Part shown: one piece after another, positions 50,415 to 58,569 of the stretch | Layout: every line of letters starts with the position of its first letter | Numbering within the stretch: the stretch's first letter is position 1 | Origin: Lentzea atacamensis | GTDB lineage: Bacteria; Actinomycetota; Actinomycetes; Mycobacteriales; Pseudonocardiaceae | Direction: 5' to 3' | Assembly: GCF_003269295.1 (NCBI RefSeq) | Contig: NZ_QLTT01000001.1 | Coordinates: 1,445,635 to 1,509,634 of the forward strand | Length of the DNA: 64,000 nt | Translations under genes and position numbers: made by a program | The notes under the pieces: generated by a model | Told to the model about the DNA's origin: nothing | What the model saw: only the letters and a program-made list of their open reading frames with translations | Database searches by the model: none

Positions 50415-51404
50415 CTACTTCAGCACGGCCTCCAGCTGGTCCGCCAGCTTGTTCATGATCTTGGCGTAGGAGGCGTGGCTCAGCGGGGCCACCGCGTTCC
50501 ACTCCACGAACCGGCCGGCCTGCACGGCGGGCAGCGCCTGGAAGACCGGGTGGCCCTCCTTCATCTGCTCCGGGTTGAGGACGTGCTGACGGGTGTCCCA
50601 CATGATCACGTGCTCTTTGTACGTGCCGGAGTTCTCCCACGACAGCGACTGGAAGTAGCCACCGCCCTCGGCATCCGGCTTGTCCGGCGTGAGCAGCGGC
50701 AGGCCGAGCTCCTTCGAGTACCAGTCGAGGTCGGGGTTGCGGGCGGGCACCGCGACGTAGAAGAGCTTCGGGTCCGCGCCGACGACCTGGATCTTCTGGT
50801 TGGCGGCCGTCATCTTCCTGCCGATCGCCCTGAGCCGGTCCGCGGCCTTGGTGAACGCCTCCTCGTCCGCCTTCACCTTGGCCGACTCGGTGTCGGCGCC
50901 CAGCGCCTTCGCGAGCTCGCGGAAGCGCTTGATGCCGTCAGGCAGCTGGATCTTCGACTGTCCGATGCCGACGGTCGGGGCGACCTTGAGGACCTTCTCC
51001 TCGAACTCGGCCGTGAGGTGCCAGAGACCGGTGACCTCGGGGTAGTGGCCGGCCACGACCAGGTCGGCGTTCAGCGCGGCGAACTTCTCGAAGTCGATCT
51101 CGCCGTAGCCGGGGCCGGTGATGTCGGTGACCTGGCCCGGGTCGATGCTGCCCGCCTCCGGGTCGGTGCTGCCGTCAGAACGCTTGAGCGGCCCGAACGT
51201 GCCGACGACGTTGATCCCGTAGTCCTTGAGCGCGCCGGCGGCGGACACCTGCGCGACCACGCGCTCCGGCCGCTTCGGCGCGGTGACCTCGTTGCCGCGG
51301 TCGTCCTTGAACGACCACTGGCCACCCGACTGCTCCGTTGGAGCGTTCCCACCGCACCCGGCCACTAGGCCGAGCAGCAGAACCGCGGCGACTGTTCTGC
51401 GCAC
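50415..51404 (-). CDS. FecB/FepB-like iron-siderophore-binding lipoprotein
   Basis: This is a 329-residue type III binding protein (MRRTVAAVLLLGLVAGCGG lipobox; PERVVAQVSAAGALKDYGI and LNADLVVAGHYPEV are typical of the periplasmic siderophore-binding fold). The GTG at 51404 follows AGGAGG by 6 bases. An iron box lies 13-31 bases upstream. No FepD/FepG permease or ATPase is adjacent, so it must borrow a transporter encoded elsewhere. It probably binds a ferric siderophore on the cell surface. Confidence 0.85.
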   Translation of the reverse strand: MRRTVAAVLLLGLVAGCGGNAPTEQSGGQWSFKDDRGNEVTAPKRPERVVAQVSAAGALKDYGINVVGTFGPLKRSDGSTDPEAGSIDPGQVTDITGPGYGEIDFEKFAALNADLVVAGHYPEVTGLWHLTAEFEEKVLKVAPTVGIGQSKIQLPDGIKRFRELAKALGADTESAKVKADEEAFTKAADRLRAIGRKMTAANQKIQVVGADPKLFYVAVPARNPDLDWYSKELGLPLLTPDKPDAEGGGYFQSLSWENSGTYKEHVIMWDTRQHVLNPEQMKEGHPVFQALPAVQAGRFVEWNAVAPLSHASYAKIMNKLADQLEAVLK

Positions 51405-51416
51405 CTGTCCACCTCC

Positions 51417-51435
51417 TGAGTTTAGCCTTACCTAA
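51417..51435. promoter_or_regulatory. IdeR/DmdR-type iron box upstream of siderophore-binding protein
   Basis: Read on the minus strand, this 19-mer (TTAGGTAAGGCTAAACTCA) matches the iron-box consensus TTAGGTTAGGCTAACCTAA at 16 of 19 positions. It lies between the FecB-like gene and its ribosome-binding site region, suiting iron repression. It also sits 49 bases before the divergent LpqS-like gene. Confidence 0.7.
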
Positions 51436-51448
51436 CCTAGCAAGAGGC

Positions 51449-51476
51449 TTTACAAGATCCGCGACACCGGTAGGTT
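51449..51476 (+). promoter_or_regulatory. Promoter for leaderless LpqS-like transcript
   Basis: TTTACA (51449-51454) and TAGGTT (51471-51476) are separated by 16 bases, and the GTG at 51484 follows the -10 after 7 bases without a ribosome-binding site. A leaderless transcript is inferred. Confidence 0.4.
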
Positions 51477-51483
51477 GGTCACC

Positions 51484-51831
51484 GTGCGGAACGAACTGAC
51501 GACAGTGCGCCGTACTGCCGTCGCCATCGCGCTCGCGTTGCTCGCCGTTTTCGCGCTGCACCCGGCCTGCCCGCCCGAGCCCGCCCACCACGGCGCGTTC
51601 ACGCCCGGCATCTCCGGCGAGTTCTGCCACCACGGCGACGCCCATCACCTGTCCGCCGCCGCACCCGCCCAGGCCGCCGTTCAGGCGAGCGCCGCCTCCC
51701 TCACCGCGCCGGAGGCGGACGTCGTGCCCGTCACGCGTCCCACCGCCGCGGCGCAGTCGTGCCCGTGGCGCGCCGAGCCCTCCCGCTCCGGGCGGACACT
51801 GCTGCTCGACCTCGGCATCTCCCGGACGTAG
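51484..51831 (+). CDS. LpqS-like small exported, His/Cys-rich protein
   Basis: This is a 115-residue protein with one N-terminal hydrophobic segment (AVAIALALLAVFALHPAC), then a metal-ligand-rich stretch (HHGAF and EFCHHGDAHH). The position before a CysK2-like and an MFS gene reproduces the mycobacterial lpqS-cysK2-Rv0849 operon, which belongs to the copper-responsive RicR regulon. Copper or another soft metal is therefore the likely ligand. Sequence similarity to LpqS could not be tested, so the name rests on size, topology and gene order. A GTG at 51505 is an alternative start. Confidence 0.55.
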   Translation: MRNELTTVRRTAVAIALALLAVFALHPACPPEPAHHGAFTPGISGEFCHHGDAHHLSAAAPAQAAVQASAASLTAPEADVVPVTRPTAAAQSCPWRAEPSRSGRTLLLDLGISRT

Positions 51832-51930
51832 GCCGGCCGTCTTCCGCGTGCCCCGGCAGGACCTTCCGCGGTCCTGCCGCGCTGCCGCGCGCTCTCCCGA
51901 CGGCCTGTCACCTTCTTCCGAGGGACTCCC

Positions 51931-52998
51931 ATGTCTGTTCCGGTTCTGGACCGCAACACGCCCGCCGGCATCGTCGGCAACACGCCCGTGCTGTGGATCG
52001 ACGAACTCTCCCGCACGTCCTCGTCCGGCTTCTGGGCGAAGCTCGAAAGCGCCAACCCCGGCGGTGGCATGAAGGACCGCGCCGCCCTGCACATGATCGG
52101 CCGCGCCCTGGAGCGCGGTGATCTCCTTCCCGGCGGCCACATCGTCGAGTCGACCAGCGGCACGCTCGGCCTCGGCCTGGCGCTCGCCGGGGTCGTGCAC
52201 GACATCCCGGTCACGCTGGTGACCGATCCCGGCCTCGAACCGATCATCCGGCGGATGCTGCGCGCCTACGGGGCCACCGTGGACCTCGTGGAGAGCCCGC
52301 ATCCGACCGGTGGCTGGCAGGAGGCGCGGCGCGAACGCGTGGCCGCCCTGCTGTCCGCGTTGCCCGGCGCCTACTGCCCCGACCAGTACAACAACCCGGA
52401 CAACGTGGCCGGGTACGCACCGCTCGCCCACGAGCTGGCCGCGCAGCTCGGTCACGTCGACGTGCTGGTGTGCGCGGTCGGCACCGGAGGCCACTCCGCC
52501 GGCGTGGCCTCGGTGCTGCGCACGCACTTCCCGTCGTTGCGGCTGGTGGGAGTCGACACGATCGGCTCGACGATCTTCGGCCAGCCGGCGCGGACCCGGC
52601 TGATGCGCGGGCTCGGGTCGAGCATCTTCCCGCGCAACGTCGACTACCCGGCGTTCGACCAGGTGCACTGGGTCAATCCCGGCGAGGCCGTGTGGGCCTG
52701 CCGGACACTGGCTTCACGGCACTACGCGAGCGGTGGCTGGAGCGTTGGCGCCGTTGCACTTGTGGCGTCCTGGTTGGCGCGGACCTCGGCCGCCGCGACG
52801 CGGATCGCCGCCGTGTTCCCCGATGGCCCGCAGCGGTACTTCGACACCGTCTTCAGCGACGAGTACTGCGCCGGTCACGGGTTGCTGGACGTGGTTCCCG
52901 CCACGGACCCGCTGGAGATCTCTTCGCCGGGAGAGCGTGAAGTGCTGTCGTGGACAATGTGCCGGTCCGTTGTGGACCCGCTGGCGGTGACGGCGTGA
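51931..52998 (+). CDS. CysK2/cysteine-synthase-like PLP enzyme
   Basis: This is a 355-residue fold-type II PLP enzyme. The PLP lysine is in [12 protein letters not shown], the Ser/Thr loop is STSGTLG, and the phosphate loop is GTGGHSAG. Length and motif variants fit CysK2 (S-sulfocysteine synthase, about 370 residues) better than CysK/CysM. It could make S-sulfocysteine or cysteine under metal stress; supply of cysteine to the metallophore NRPS is a less direct possibility. CGAGGGA precedes the ATG. The stop overlaps the MFS start (GTGA). Confidence 0.75.
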   Translation: MSVPVLDRNTPAGIVGNTPVLWIDELSRTSSSGFWAKLESANPGGGMKDRAALHMIGRALERGDLLPGGHIVESTSGTLGLGLALAGVVHDIPVTLVTDPGLEPIIRRMLRAYGATVDLVESPHPTGGWQEARRERVAALLSALPGAYCPDQYNNPDNVAGYAPLAHELAAQLGHVDVLVCAVGTGGHSAGVASVLRTHFPSLRLVGVDTIGSTIFGQPARTRLMRGLGSSIFPRNVDYPAFDQVHWVNPGEAVWACRTLASRHYASGGWSVGAVALVASWLARTSAAATRIAAVFPDGPQRYFDTVFSDEYCAGHGLLDVVPATDPLEISSPGEREVLSWTMCRSVVDPLAVTA

Positions 52999-54185
52999 TC
53001 ACACAGTTCCGGTCGTTCGACCGCAGCGTGCAGTTGTTGCTGCTCAACCAGTTCAGCATCAACGTGGGCTTCTACATGTTGATGCCGTACCTCGCGTCGC
53101 ACCTGTCGGTGACGCTGGCGCTGGCCGGGTGGGCCGTCGGGCTCGTGCTGGGAGTGCGGAACTTCGCACAGCAGGGCATGTTCCTGATCGGTGGCACGCT
53201 GGCGGATCGCCTGGGGTACAAACCGTTGATCGTGGCGGGCTGTGCGCTGCGGACCGGCGGGTTCGCGTTGCTCGGGCTCGTGGACGGGTTGCCGGCGCTG
53301 GTGATCGCCTCGGCGGCCACCGGGTTCGCCGGGGCGTTGTTCAACCCGGCCGTGCGCGCGTACGTGGCCGCGGACGCGGGCGAACGGCGGGTCGAGGCGT
53401 TCGCGCTGTTCAACGTCTTCTACCAGACCGGGATCCTGGTGGGCCCGTTGATCGGGCTCGCGCTGACCGCGGTGGACTTCCGGCTGACGTGCCTGGTGGC
53501 GGCCTTCGTGTTCCTGGTGCTGACCGTCTTGCAGTGGCGGTCGCTGCCGGCGCGCGCCGGTACGGCTTCCGGCTCGGTGCTCGCGGACTGGCGGGCGGTG
53601 TCGGGCAACCGGCGGTTCGTGCTGTTCGCGCTGGCGATGACCGGGTCCTACGTGCTGTCGTTCCAGGTCTACCTGGCGCTGCCGCTGGCTTCCGGGTCGG
53701 CGGTGCTGACGGCCGTGCTGTTCGCCGTGTCGGGCGTGCTGGCGGCTGTGGGCCAGATACGGGTCACGGCGTGGGCTCGCGTGCGGTTCGGCCCGGACCG
53801 GTCGCTCGCGATCGGGATGCTGGTGCTCGGGCTGGCGTTCCTGCCCGCGATCTTCGGCGGCTGGGCGGGGCTGGTGCCGTGCGCGGCACTGCTCGCGCTG
53901 GGCACGATGGTGGTCTTCCCGTTCGAGATGGACAAGATCGTCTCGCTGGCGGACAACCGGCTCGTGGCCACGCACTACGGCCTCTACAACACCGTTGTGG
54001 GCGTCGGGATCCTGCTCGGCAATCTGCTCACCGGAATTGCGTTCGACGCCGCTGCGCGCGCGGGTGTGCCGTGGGTTCCCTGGCTCGCTCTCACGTCGGT
54101 GGGACTCGGATGCGCGTGGGCGCTGAAAAAACTGGCGTCCCGTGTCGATTCCGATGTCGATTCCGGGCTCGCTCACTCGACGTAG
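52995..54185 (+). CDS. MFS transporter linked to CysK2-like gene
   Basis: This is a 396-residue major facilitator with about twelve spans; the start ([27 protein letters not shown]) and [17 protein letters not shown] resemble MdtH/YfcJ-type and mycobacterial Rv0849-type transporters. It is translationally coupled to the CysK2-like gene. Export of a sulfur compound or metal-thiol adduct is possible but not shown. Confidence 0.8.
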   Translation: MITQFRSFDRSVQLLLLNQFSINVGFYMLMPYLASHLSVTLALAGWAVGLVLGVRNFAQQGMFLIGGTLADRLGYKPLIVAGCALRTGGFALLGLVDGLPALVIASAATGFAGALFNPAVRAYVAADAGERRVEAFALFNVFYQTGILVGPLIGLALTAVDFRLTCLVAAFVFLVLTVLQWRSLPARAGTASGSVLADWRAVSGNRRFVLFALAMTGSYVLSFQVYLALPLASGSAVLTAVLFAVSGVLAAVGQIRVTAWARVRFGPDRSLAIGMLVLGLAFLPAIFGGWAGLVPCAALLALGTMVVFPFEMDKIVSLADNRLVATHYGLYNTVVGVGILLGNLLTGIAFDAAARAGVPWVPWLALTSVGLGCAWALKKLASRVDSDVDSGLAHST

Positions 54186-54217
54186 AGGCAGAGGCAGGTA
54201 ACGGATCGGAGGACGCC

Positions 54218-54535
54218 ATGATCGCCAATCTCATCGCGACGCTGGTCGAGGAAGACCTCGCGGAGGACGACGGCGTGCTGGCGCCCGACGACCGCCTGAC
54301 CTGCCACGTGCACGGGAGATGGATCCACCAGTGCGTCTCGTCGCCCGTGCACGTCAACCCGGTCACGCGACACCGCTGGTGCCGCGGCTGCGACGCCGAG
54401 CTGGGCGTGGTGGTCGACGAGCTGGCCGGCGTTGTCGCGATGCGCTGCCCCCGCTGTGGGCGCGGGGGCAGCGCCGCCACCGCCCGCCTGATCGCCGCCT
54501 GCCGTGCCTCGATCGAGGCACGGCGGGCCGCCTGA
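54218..54535 (+). CDS. Small zinc-ribbon-like protein
   Basis: This is a 105-residue protein with an acidic N-terminus (LVEEDLAEDDGVLAPDD) and several Cys/His pairs: CHVHGRWIHQC, HRWCRGCDAELG and RCPRCGRGG, suggesting one or two zinc sites. A GGAGG ribosome-binding site precedes the ATG at 54218. The function is not recognised. It may belong to the same transcript as the MFS gene 32 bases upstream. Confidence 0.65.
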   Translation: MIANLIATLVEEDLAEDDGVLAPDDRLTCHVHGRWIHQCVSSPVHVNPVTRHRWCRGCDAELGVVVDELAGVVAMRCPRCGRGGSAATARLIAACRASIEARRAA

Positions 54536-54585
54536 TCGGGTAGTTCTCGATCTTGCGGGCGGTTGGTCCGGTTAGGTTGGTTTGC

Positions 54586-54732
54586 GTGATTTCCCGCATC
54601 GCCGCTGCCGTCGCCGCGGCTCTCGTGACCGCCACGCCCGCCTCCGCTTCCGAGCTCGTGGACGTGGAGGTGGAGGCGTTCAACGACACGACCCTCGTCG
54701 AGGGGCCACTGGTGGCGACACCTGAAAGGTGA
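54586..54732 (+). CDS. Very small exported protein (48 residues)
   Basis: The frame begins with GTG at 54586, 7 bases after TAGGTT (a leaderless-type -10), and encodes a signal-peptide-like segment (ISRIAAAVAAALVTATPASA) followed by 26 residues rich in Val, Glu and Thr. It is too short for most gene finders. The mature peptide has no recognised motif. Confidence 0.45.
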   Translation: MISRIAAAVAAALVTATPASASELVDVEVEAFNDTTLVEGPLVATPER

Positions 54733-54756
54733 ACCCCGTCGGCTGTTCGGCCGTAC

Positions 54757-54793
54757 GCCTCCTCAGAAGTTGTTCCCGACTCTCTGAGGAGGC
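54757..54793 (+). promoter_or_regulatory. Stem-loop hiding the ribosome-binding site of the NlpC/P60 gene
   Basis: GCCTCCTCAGA (54757-54767) and TCTGAGGAGGC (54783-54793) form a perfect 11-bp stem with a 15-base loop. The right arm contains the GAGGAGG ribosome-binding site 3 bases before the GTG at 54797. The structure could act as a translational switch, an attenuator, or a terminator of the upstream transcript. Confidence 0.55.
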
Positions 54794-54796
54794 CGC

Positions 54797-55768
54797 GTGC
54801 CCGGCCGACGTGCTGCAAGGACGACCGCTCTGGCCGCCGTAGTCGCCGCGACGGTGGTGTCGATGCCTTCGGCACACGCTCAGCCCGCCGCTGACGCGCT
54901 GAAGGAGTACACGGAGCTGACGCATCACGCCGAGAAGCTCACCCAGGACCACCTCAAGGCCACGGGTGACCTCGCGAAGGCGAACGCGATCGTCGGCATC
55001 GCGACGGAGGCGGAGAAGAAGGCCCTGGCCGAGTCCGAGCAGTTCCGCGGCCAGGTCGACCTGCTGACCGAGGCGACGTTCGAGGGTGCGCGGTTCAACG
55101 ACCTGTCGGCGTTGCTGACCAGTTCGTCCCAGCAGGACTTCCTGAACCGGATGCAGGCGCTGAACATGATCGCCGCCGACCAGAACGAGGCGGTGTCGCG
55201 TCTGGACGCCACCCTGTCGGCGGCCAGGAAGGCGCGGGCAGATGCCACCGCCGCCGCGAACGCCGCGGACAAGCTGGTCAAGGACGTGACGGTCCGCAAG
55301 ACGGCGATGGACCAGCAGGTGGCGACCGCACGGTCCAAGTACCAGTCGTTGTCCGTGCCGCAGAGGCAGACGCTGGCGGCCACCGGCCCCAAGGTCACCG
55401 CGCCGGTACCGGCGGGCGCGGCCGGGGTGGCGCTGAACTTCGCACTGGGAGAGCAGGGCAAGCCGTACGTGTTCGGTTCGAACGGACCCGGCTCGTGGGA
55501 CTGCTCGTCGCTGATGCAGGCCGCGTACCGGGCGGCCGGAGTGTCCATTCCGCGCGTCACCTACGACCAGGCGAAGGTAGGCCGCGCAGTGGGTCGCGGC
55601 GAGGTCGCGCCGGGAGACCTCATCATCTACTACGCAGGTCAGTCGCATGTGGCCATGGCCGTGGACGGTGTTCGCGCGGTGCACGCGTCCACTGAGGGCG
55701 TGCCGGTGAAGGTGGCGAACATCGACTCCATCGGACCCATTTCGGTGATCCGCCGGGTTGTCGGGTGA
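54797..55768 (+). CDS. NlpC/P60 cell-wall endopeptidase with coiled coil
   Basis: This is a 323-residue exported protein of the RipA/RipC-type. After a signal peptide (ending near AHAQ) there is a long helical coiled-coil (about 30-200) and a C-terminal NlpC/P60 domain with catalytic Cys in SWDCSSLMQAAYRAAG and His in GQSHVAMAVDG. It should cleave peptidoglycan stem peptides during growth or division, with the coiled coil holding it inactive. A close paralogue follows at 55991-56977. The GTG start lies just after the SD-hiding hairpin. Confidence 0.88.
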   Translation: MPGRRAARTTALAAVVAATVVSMPSAHAQPAADALKEYTELTHHAEKLTQDHLKATGDLAKANAIVGIATEAEKKALAESEQFRGQVDLLTEATFEGARFNDLSALLTSSSQQDFLNRMQALNMIAADQNEAVSRLDATLSAARKARADATAAANAADKLVKDVTVRKTAMDQQVATARSKYQSLSVPQRQTLAATGPKVTAPVPAGAAGVALNFALGEQGKPYVFGSNGPGSWDCSSLMQAAYRAAGVSIPRVTYDQAKVGRAVGRGEVAPGDLIIYYAGQSHVAMAVDGVRAVHASTEGVPVKVANIDSIGPISVIRRVVG

Positions 55769-55990
55769 CGCTTCTCTCCCACCCCGCGATAAACCAACGT
55801 GAGCGACTGTGAGAACGTGCTGACCGGTGAACTGTTGAGGACCCGGCGGTAGACGAACACAAGGTCGTTCCGTAACCTGTCCGAGACCTTCGGCCCAGCA
55901 GTTAACCCACTCGGGGCACACGCCAAGGTTGCCGCCTCACGCGCAGTAGTTCTCGCGGGGCGGCTGCCAGGAAAAAGGAGGAACCGCGAC

Positions 55991-56977
55991 GTGGTGTCGC
56001 ACCCCTCACGCCGTACCGTGCGTGGAGCGCTTGTGGCGACGGCGGCTGTCGTCGCGGCCGCACTCCCCACGACCCCGGCCACCGCACAGCCTTCTGCCGC
56101 GGACGCGCTCGCGAAGTACAACGAGCTGTCCGAGAAGGCCTCCAAGCTCAACCAGGACCACCTGAAGGCCCAGGGCGACCTCGCGGCCAAGCAGGGTGAA
56201 CTGGACAAGGCCAAGGGCGACCTCGCCAACGCCCAGAAGGCCGAGGAGTCCCTCCGCGGTCAGGTGGACCTCCTCACCGAGGCCACGTTCGACGGCGCGC
56301 GCTTCAACCAGATCTCCGCGCTGCTCGTGAGCGACTCGCAGCAGGACTTCCTCAACCGCATGTCGGCCATCAACATCCTCGCGGCCGACAACGCGGACGC
56401 GCTGAAGAAGCTGCAGGAGGCGGTCGACGCCGCCGACAACGCGACGAAGACGGCCAACGAGGCCACTGAGACCTCGAAGAAGCTGCTCGGCGAGATCGAG
56501 CAGAAGAAGGCCGACCTCGACAAGCAGCTCGCGGAAGCCAAGGCTCAGTACCAGTCGCTGAGCGCGTCCGTCCGCAACCAGCTGAGCCAGGTCGGCGACA
56601 TGTCGAAGATCTCGGTTCCGGCCGGCACCGCGGGCAAGGCGCTCGAGTTCGCCCTGCAGCAGCGCGGCAAGCAGTACGTCTACGGCTCCAACGGCCCGGA
56701 CACCTGGGACTGCTCCTCGCTGATCCAGGCCGCGTACCGCTACGCGGGCGTGTCCATCGGCCGCACCAGCTACGCCCAGGCGGCCGCCGGTCGCCCGGTC
56801 AGCGTCAGTGAGATCAAGGCCGGCGACATCATCGTGTACTACTCCAGCCAGTCCCACGTGGCCATGGCGGTGGACGGCGTTCGTGCGGTGCACGCGTCCA
56901 CGGAGGGTGTGCCGGTGCGCATCGCCGACATCCAGTCGATCGGTCCCATCAGCGTCGTCCGTCGTATCGAGGGCTGA
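55991..56977 (+). CDS. NlpC/P60 cell-wall endopeptidase (tandem paralogue)
   Basis: This is a 328-residue paralogue of the gene at 54797, with the same layout: signal peptide (ending near ATAQP), coiled coil rich in Lys/Asp/Ala, and NlpC/P60 domain (TWDCSSLIQAAYRYAG; SQSHVAMAVDG). The stretches RGQVDLLTEATF and AVDGVRAVHASTEGVPV are identical in both. AAAAGGAGGAA precedes the GTG start by about 8 bases. The 222-bp leader was searched for a ydaO-type riboswitch without a convincing match. A strong terminator follows the stop. Confidence 0.9.
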   Translation: MVSHPSRRTVRGALVATAAVVAAALPTTPATAQPSAADALAKYNELSEKASKLNQDHLKAQGDLAAKQGELDKAKGDLANAQKAEESLRGQVDLLTEATFDGARFNQISALLVSDSQQDFLNRMSAINILAADNADALKKLQEAVDAADNATKTANEATETSKKLLGEIEQKKADLDKQLAEAKAQYQSLSASVRNQLSQVGDMSKISVPAGTAGKALEFALQQRGKQYVYGSNGPDTWDCSSLIQAAYRYAGVSIGRTSYAQAAAGRPVSVSEIKAGDIIVYYSSQSHVAMAVDGVRAVHASTEGVPVRIADIQSIGPISVVRRIEG

Positions 56978-56994
56978 CACTGCGCTTGTGTGAG

Positions 56995-57023
56995 CGCCCC
57001 CTTCCCGGTTCGGGGAGGGGGCG
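56995..57023 (+). terminator. Intrinsic terminator after the NlpC/P60 genes
   Basis: CGCCCCCTTCCC and GGGGAGGGGGCG form a 12-bp GC-rich stem (one G-T pair) with a 5-base loop, followed by TTT, starting 18 bases after the stop codon. Confidence 0.8.
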
Positions 57024-57027
57024 TTTC

Positions 57028-57431
57028 GCGTGACGGCGGCCAGAACTTCTGGCTTCGTCGAGGAAGGACTCGGCCGCACCGCGCGGCACAGCCAGACGTG
57101 GTACGGCTACGAGACTGGACGCGCCTCGGGAGGCGTGCGCTGGAGCGGTGGACGCCCCCGGAGCCAACCCGCTGAAGGGCAGTCTGGCGCGGCCGGTGTT
57201 GCCCCGTCGATCTCCCGGAAGCACAATCCAGCCGTCGTCTGAGCGGCTCCGAGCCGAGCGGTCAGGCGCTGCACGTCCCCTGACGGCAGCAGCACGAATC
57301 GGGCCGGACCTCTCCCCTGCGAGAAGCCCGGCCCGATTCGCGGTGAGACCGCTTCCGGCGCACGACACAGCCCCGCCCGAGCGCGGGGCGGGAGAGCCGG
57401 AGAGGACTCGCGCCGGCAGCGGCGCGGAAGG
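57028..57431. other. Gene-free interval with two stem-loops
   Basis: No convincing gene was found in this 400-bp stretch; the open frames crossing it have no ribosome-binding site or recognisable protein. It contains a perfect 13-bp inverted repeat (57295-57307 with 57328-57340, 20-base loop) and an 8-bp stem (57371-57378 with 57385-57392), both on the 3' side of the minus-strand HesB-like gene. The second is probably its terminator. An RNA gene is possible but nothing identifies one. Confidence 0.5.
57371..57392 (-). terminator. Likely terminator of the HesB-like gene
   Basis: CCCCGCCC and GGGGCGGG form an 8-bp stem with a 6-base loop, 40 bases beyond the stop of the minus-strand HesB-like gene. 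No T-run is present. Confidence 0.45.
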
Positions 57432-57734
57432 TCAGGCCGTGGGATCCTGGCGCGCGATGGCGAAGGCCGGGTTGCCCTCAGCGTCCTGGCGCACGTCGAG
57501 GACCTTGTCCTCCAGGTACTGGGCGGCAGCCGGTTCCATGATGACCTTGGCGCCCGCGTCGGCCGTGACCACCTGGTCGCCGTCCGCCGCCTCGCTCAGC
57601 GACAGCTCCAGCGCTGCCTGGCTGTTGTGGTCAGCGGCCAGGGCGAAACGCAGGCCGACGTCGTCGGTGGTGCCCTCTGACTGCGACGTCAGCTCGTTGA
57701 TGACCTCGGCAGCCATCGGCGTCACTTCGAGCAT
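57432..57734 (-). CDS. HesB/IscA-like protein lacking cysteines
   Basis: This is a 100-residue protein with the A-type Fe-S carrier fold pattern (LEVTPMAAEVINELTSQ start and ADGDQVVTADAGAKVIMEPAAAQYL). The three cysteines that hold Fe-S clusters in IscA are absent; the protein has no Cys at all. It is therefore an actinobacterial HesB-like paralogue with a different role. The ATG at 57734 follows GAAGGG by 8 bases. Confidence 0.7.
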   Translation of the reverse strand: MLEVTPMAAEVINELTSQSEGTTDDVGLRFALAADHNSQAALELSLSEAADGDQVVTADAGAKVIMEPAAAQYLEDKVLDVRQDAEGNPAFAIARQDPTA

Positions 57735-57826
57735 GTCGGACCCTTCAGCAGGAAACAAGAAACTCGTCCCGTGTTCCCTGCACTCGCCGGCTTCAACCAC
57801 CATTCACCGAAGACGCAGGTGAACAC

Positions 57827-58471
57827 CTACGCAACTCGATGGGCCGGGCGTGTCACCTCGTTTCGGACATGGCCGCACGCCGAGCACACGCGCGGTACCG
57901 GGATCAGTTCGGCGACCAGGCGCCACGAGTCCGCGAACGACGGGGCCTCCTGGCCCGGCACCAGCAGGCTGTCGAGCACCTCCTGGCGGCGCCGGCCCTT
58001 CTCGCGGCTGCGTTCCACCGGGTCGCGGCGGTGGGCCAGAGCGCGCGACTCGGCCCGCGCGCGCTCGCCCTCCGACGTCAGCGCGCTGCGGGAGCGCGGC
58101 GCGTGCAGAGCGGCGTTGCGACGGTTCACGCGGTACCACTCGCCCAGCGACACACCGGCTAAAGGCGGGCGGGCGAGGCGCGCGCCGTCCGCCGTCCACA
58201 CCATCAGGCGCGCTCGCAGGAACTCGTGGGCCACCTGCGAGCGGGAGCGAGGCCTGCCCTGGCGCGTGCCGTCCGGGCGGGTGTCGACGGCCACCAGCAG
58301 GGCGTCGACGCTCCAGCCCGCCTTGAACCACGGCTCCAGCAGGCGGCGGATCCACCGGCGGTCCGCATCCGGCCACGAGGCTCGCACGCACAAGGATTCG
58401 ACCGCGATGTCGACGTCGGCATTGGTCGACGGCACCACGCGGCCCGGCCAGCGACTGGGATCGATCTGCAT
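57827..58471 (-). CDS. SOS-controlled protein of unknown function
   Basis: This is a 214-residue basic protein. The middle part (WIRRLLEPWFKAGWSVDALLVAVDTRPDGTRQ) resembles a segment found in actinobacterial plasmid replication or DNA-binding proteins, and the C-terminus has a CSACGH knuckle. AGGAGG precedes the ATG at 58471. A perfect SOS box lies 26 bases upstream, so expression after DNA damage is predicted. I do not recognise the family; a DNA replication or repair accessory role is inference. Confidence 0.6.
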   Translation of the reverse strand: MQIDPSRWPGRVVPSTNADVDIAVESLCVRASWPDADRRWIRRLLEPWFKAGWSVDALLVAVDTRPDGTRQGRPRSRSQVAHEFLRARLMVWTADGARLARPPLAGVSLGEWYRVNRRNAALHAPRSRSALTSEGERARAESRALAHRRDPVERSREKGRRRQEVLDSLLVPGQEAPSFADSWRLVAELIPVPRVCSACGHVRNEVTRPAHRVA

Positions 58472-58496
58472 CTGAACTGACCTCCTATAGCACACA

Positions 58497-58510
58497 CGAA
58501 CACCTGTTCG
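58497..58510. promoter_or_regulatory. LexA (SOS) box
   Basis: CGAACACCTGTTCG matches the actinobacterial/Bacillus LexA consensus CGAACnnnnGTTCG at every fixed position, with the outer A on the right also conserved. It lies 26 bases before the start of the unknown protein at 57827-58471 and upstream of a possible -10 (TGCTAT on the minus strand). Confidence 0.75.
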
Positions 58511-58569
58511 ACATGGTGCCACGCAGGTCTGACAAAAACTGAATACCTGACCTCTGACCAGGCAAAACA

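Noticed and set aside
54571..54580. Iron-box half site GGTTAGGTTGG
   Set aside because: Only one arm is present; the TAGGTT is better read as a -10 hexamer for the small exported peptide.
55769..55990. Possible ydaO (c-di-AMP) riboswitch before the second NlpC/P60 gene
   Set aside because: Such switches precede some actinobacterial cell-wall hydrolases, but the conserved GGGGGA and GGGGTGAA-type blocks are not present in the right order.
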